NCBI RefSeq assembly: GCF_902148845.1
Contig: NC_043763.1
Location: 8,919,170 to 8,983,169, forward strand
Direction of reading: 5' to 3'
Source of the DNA: Salarias fasciatus
Lineage: Eukaryota > Chordata > Actinopteri > Blenniiformes > Blenniidae
DNA length: 64,000 nucleotides
The translations under genes were made by a program, and so were the position numbers. Shown one piece after another: positions 59,384-64,000 of the stretch; positions within the stretch are counted from its first letter, which is position 1, and each line of letters opens with the position of its first letter. Under the pieces are notes generated by a model. That model worked only from the letters and a program-made list of their open reading frames with translations. It was not told the DNA's origin and did no database searches.

Positions 59384-62300
59384 CTGCAATAAAAAAACAG
59401 AAGAAAGCAGTGAAAATACAATCGCATTACAATTCAATAACATGACGCAGCTGTGCCGCAATCGTTTTTCTCTTTTAGACAACATGCATCTGGAATTCAC
59501 AAATCCAGTGAATTGGATGAAAACACATTAGAACGTGTTTATTACAGATATTGATATCATGGTGACACATTGGTGATGTTTAGTGGAATATTCATGGAAG
59601 CACAAAAAAACTAATCTGAATGTGATAGCATGGCTTAAAGGGGAAAGATTTTAACTTCTCAAACTAAGCTGTAATTTTGCTTTAAATGCGGTGTAATGTC
59701 ATGTTTGTGTTTCCAAAATGTCTCAAACTCAGTTGCATAATTTTAAATATTCTGCTTTGAAAGGTAACTCAAAAACATTTATTGCTTCTTAACCCAATCT
59801 CCACAGAGCCAAGTGTTTTTTTTTCCCTTTCCTCACAAGTAACTATTAAACCACTGTGAAGAATTCTTGCACTGCCGAGTCTTCTTAGAAAAATGTCTTT
59901 GCACCTCACACTGTGACCTATTTCTGGCTGCTCAGAAAGGTCTACAGGATTTCCCTGGAGATGTTCCCAACCATGTACAAAATTAAACAGCTGGAGCCTG
60001 CACAAGCAGCCCGCCACGCTCCAGCAAGAGGAAGGAGAAACTCTGCAGTGATCTCCACAACCCACAGGCCAAATTCACCGGGAGAGAGTCCAGAATAATT
60101 CTCTTAAGCTTGAATTAACTTGAGTAAACTGAAGTCCCGTTTAAATCCATCTCTCAGAAGATTAAACTAATCAAACGGGCTCGGCACGGAAAGACGGGGG
60201 GGCTGGCGGAACGAGGGTCCGGTGAAGGCAGCTGCGGTGGATGCTGGAGTCCCGAGAGATCAGGAGCGTTTTGCAACAGGATTCCTCCCAGCGCAATGAG
60301 TCAATGGAACGACCTGCTGACACCAAACTTCCAAAAGCCCTCGCTTCAAGCCAATTAAAGGATTAGGTCAACTAGCAAACACTTTCATCTCCTACAACAA
60401 AACACACGTGACTCTGGAAAAAAAAAGAAAGACAAAACCAAAAGAAAACCAGAGATTTGCTAATGAGGAATATAAATAAATGAAAATCAACCGATACCTG
60501 TGCAATCACAGAATTTCACAAAGGATCCCATTACGAAAACACTGAAAAACCCAACCAGAGGGTCGATAAGAAATCACCTATAAGACAAAATTTCTTACAA
60601 ACTGTACAATCACTCCAAATGTGGAAGTAGAAAATTAATTCAGGTTTATTTGAAGCCTCTTTTTCCTTTATGTCAGACACAGCTCCTGAAATGAACATTG
60701 TCTGTTCACCCCAAATCACCCTGCTGTATACTGAGCACTTATTTTAGTTGTCTGGCTGCTGATAGGCTGGCTCTATATTAAGAAACAACTTATACTAAAT
60801 TAAAGCCTCCAGCGACAGAGGAGGTAAAGGAGCCCTACAGCATGCTGGTACCTCCACCATGCTTCGCACTACTGTTCTCCACAAAACATCAAGCATGAAA
60901 GACTGTAGAGAATACATGATGTGTATCTTTTTGTGTGATTCCTGATGGTGTCAGCTCAGCTCGAAGTTATTTACATACTATGATTAACATTTTGAATTTA
61001 AACCAAAGTTTTCCAATCGTTTTCCAGGTCTCAGTTTTGATCATAAGCTTAAAACACGCACTAAAATCTGATGCAAAAGGCCCCAAAAATGAGATTTTCT
61101 CTGTCTATTCTGATTGAACCAAGACGATATGACATTGTATTCATCTTTACAGATTTTCATGCCGCTGCCTCACCAGCACACGGCCACCTCCGTCACAATG
61201 CTACAGCAAACGCAACACTGCAGGCACGATTGCAAGCCTCCTTGGATTTGACAGCAAAAAGTGGGAATTTAGGCGAAAGCAGTTCATCCCTCAAGTCATC
61301 CCATCGCCGTGACACTTCCATGAGAAATCCGCCGTGTTTTCCTCGCCAGCTGGAGTGTGTCCATTTTCATTAGCTGTATTTATAACTAGAGGGCTGGGTT
61401 GATAATTAAAAGCGGCTAAATCCCTGATTGTTTGATGATGGCTGCCAAAAAGATGATGGGAGTTCTCCAAATGTCACAGCAGGTGTTAGCAAAACACACA
61501 GGAGGAGGCGGGGCATTTCGGAACGTGCACAATCTGATTTCCTTCAGTTTTCCTCCTTTGCCAGCAAAAGGGAGCGGACAGGATACGGACGGCTTGAAGA
61601 CAATAAAGGTAAATGGGCAAAACTGGTGACTTTATGCACTATTAGGAATTATCTGCAACGTGGAAACAGACGCAGTTTACTGCCAACAAGTTTCAGTCCG
61701 TCCTGGCTTCGACATAAGTCATTTTAAGGTCACAATTTCTGGATGTAAGTGAAAAAATTGAGAGCGTTTTAAAGCCTTTTGGGTAACTGCCATACACTCT
61801 TTCAAGGTTTAACCCTTCAGGTTGACTGAGGAAGGGCACGCACAGCAGAAACCTGAGTCAGATCAAACATGCGGATCGCTCGATCTGACTGACTGAAGAA
61901 ACTATGTTCATGTAACACTGGTGCAGTCTTTAGGATTATGGCCGCAGCAGATGAATAGACCAACTGCGAACGCAGCAAAAATGGCAAATTATGTAATTGC
62001 ATTATGAATGAAACTTAGTGTGTGCGGCTCATTTGGGAACATCAATTTTACAGCTAAAAATAAATAACTCGCAGCATAAATAGTGAATTGACTGTAGTCT
62101 GTAGAAATATTGATAAAGAAACTGTATGTTTGGACCAGTTCAGACTGGCAGGATTGATGATTCAGCCCTGATCTCATCAACTTCTGATTGATCAACATCA
62201 GGAAACTGCATGCTGGTGGACGCATCAATCAGACCAGCAACCAGCATGAATTCCTGATATTGCACTTGTCAGCTATTTGCCGAGCAGAATCCTGCAACAT

Positions 62301-64000
62301 GTTGGTCATCCCGTGAGTTAGAGGCAGAGAACACAATAACAACACCTGTCCTGCTCAATCCAACGCATTCTAATACAGCAGCGCTGCGATAAATAAATAC
62401 ACCTTCAGTTTGGGCTGCGGCTCTTTTCATTGGACTCGTGGTCATTTACGAGGCTGTAAATTGTAGTGTTGCTGTGCTGGATGGTATTACATTACAGCGG
62501 GCAGATATACAACCTCTGAAATGACCAAGCCGTTTAAATCCAGTTCTCGTTGACGCAACGAAAAAAAAAAACCTGAGTGTTAAAAGCTGGACAAAGACAG
62601 TTATTTATCCCAGATGTGGCGAATTCAATGAAGTATGCCACACGTTGTGTTTCCCTCCTGTGCACAGCCAGCAAAGACCGGGTGACCTTGTTTTACTACG
62701 AAAATACAAGGGATGCATGTGCAAAACATTTCTCTAGTGGTAAAATCCCATTTGGCACGGGGGGAGCTAAACCCAGCGGAGCTTCTTCTCCGCACAAGCA
62801 AAGCCACCAGACGTGAGTGTTTGCATTATGCTCCGGATAAGCAGCGCAGGTACGTACAGTACGAGCTGCGCTGCATTTTAAAAGATAAATCACAAAGAGC
62901 AAACTCCTGCCTTCCCCTCCCCCACGCAGTCACAGCAGTGCTGCAGCACCCTTTGAGCAAAGCCTCGTTCTGAGCGGGGACTGGAGCCGTGCCAGTTCAG
63001 CCAGAGCCAGATCCAAAGAGAAACACTGAGCTTCTCTCACACACTGCTACACATTGACCTACATAATTTATAGTCAGCTGATTGATTCCTGTGCCCGGGC
63101 CGCATGAAGGGACGGCGTGGCACACGGCCGCTGGGTGGTGGTCGTCCATCCAGAGGCCCAAATGTCTGCTCTGGATTCACCAGAGGGACAAAACGAGACT
63201 AATTGAAGCTGAGGCCGGAGCTGCAGCCGGGGCTCATCTCTCAATCTGGTGTCATCCCAGCTGGCAGAGTGTGAATCTACAACCCATCGGTCCCACCTGA
63301 CAACATTTTGTTGATTTTTGCTTTTTTGAATGTCACACAGCTACAGAGCATCTTCTACGAAATGCAGATGTCAGCATCCAAAAGCCCAGCGTTAACCCTT
63401 TCCTCCTGCAGCCTCTGGAGGCAAACAAGCATCCAAACATGAATGGAAACCGGCTGCCACTCATCTGAAGTCTGAACCTTCCAGGTTAATCAGCTATTAG
63501 CCCCAGTTTGTCCCACTGTTCATATTTCATCCTCAGATTCCCAAAAACACATCATAGTAATATTACTGCAACGAGGTAAAGAAAAAAAAAAATAAATCTT
63601 TACAGCTACTGTAAATCATTGAAGAAAAGAAGCTCTGTGGAATCAGCCAGCATCACACATCCATAGTTGTGGCAGGATTACAAACCTATTTCCCCCTCAC
63701 CCTACATCTAAATCCCGCAAAGCTCAAAGCTTTCATCAGACTTGATTCCATGACAGATGAATTGGTTTGGGCCAACTAATCCTGAAAAATCAGACAGAAG
63801 CAGGGCCCTGGCGAGGCTGGGAAGAAGCCACTGTGCTGCAGTGTGAGCGCTTCGAGAGTGAAATTAACTTTGCATGGCCTGTTTTGATTCTCGATTCTCA
63901 CACCTACTGCATTGTTCTCGGTGGATTCTCCACGCAAGGCTGTGCGTAATTTATGAATACAAGTCTGCGCTCCCATTCTGACAGCAGCATGAGTTATTTA
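59384..64000 (-). other. FOXO3 intron 1 (partial)
   Basis: At least 4.6 kb between the acceptor at 59384 and the window edge. FOXO3 has one very long intron here in other vertebrates, so exon 1 is expected further right. I see no repeat with clear ends, RNA gene or exon. A short patch near 60825-60885 (acagcatgctggtacctcca and ccatgcttcgcac) resembles a common fish DNA-transposon relic but is too short to assign. Confidence 0.7.

Overview
This looks like a nuclear chromosome segment from a ray-finned fish, most likely an acanthomorph teleost. The genes are vertebrate, but many introns are only 60-130 bp, CA/GT microsatellites are frequent, and there are fish-type MITEs and LINE remnants. The window carries five host protein-coding genes. 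I assigned exons by hand from splice sites, phase continuity and remembered family sequences; no search was run.

Layout. 1-16997 has no supported coding exon. It is probably the intron or 5' region of a SASH1-type gene and holds GC-rich blocks, old repeats and a clear hAT-type MITE. 16998-26294 (+) holds sixteen SASH1-type exons that stay in one frame. This gene stops just after its first SAM domain and seems to lack the C-terminal third of SASH1. 29861-31428 (-) is DDO (peroxisomal D-aspartate oxidase), four coding exons, 338 aa, tail-to-tail with the SASH1 gene. 33585-38032 (+) is ZBTB24: a non-coding first exon with a TCTCGCGA promoter motif, then six coding exons (BTB, AT-hook, eight C2H2 fingers, 701 aa). 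39193-55600 (-) is an apparently intact CCDC162 orthologue; 47 phase-consistent exons give about 2,154 aa, whereas the human locus is annotated as a pseudogene (CCDC162P). 56243-59383 (-) is the large last coding exon and the 3' UTR of FOXO3. Its first exon lies beyond the right edge, so 59384-64000 is FOXO3 intron.

The block DDO / ZBTB24 / CCDC162 / FOXO3 matches genes that lie near each other on human 6q21, in rearranged order. SASH1 lies elsewhere on human 6q, so its contact with DDO here suggests a fish-specific rearrangement. The genes do not form a pathway: SASH1 is a signalling scaffold, DDO a metabolic oxidase, ZBTB24 a DNA-binding factor, CCDC162 an uncharacterised coiled-coil protein and FOXO3 an AKT-regulated transcription factor.

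I see no novel multigene system. The observations most worth checking are the shortened SASH1 gene, the intact CCDC162, a probable GT-TG intron feeding a 23-nt CCDC162 exon, a CCDC162 splice donor fused to a 56-bp GT microsatellite, a MITE carrying an interstitial telomere-like array, and a motif recurring three times about 135 bp apart in the left-hand region.
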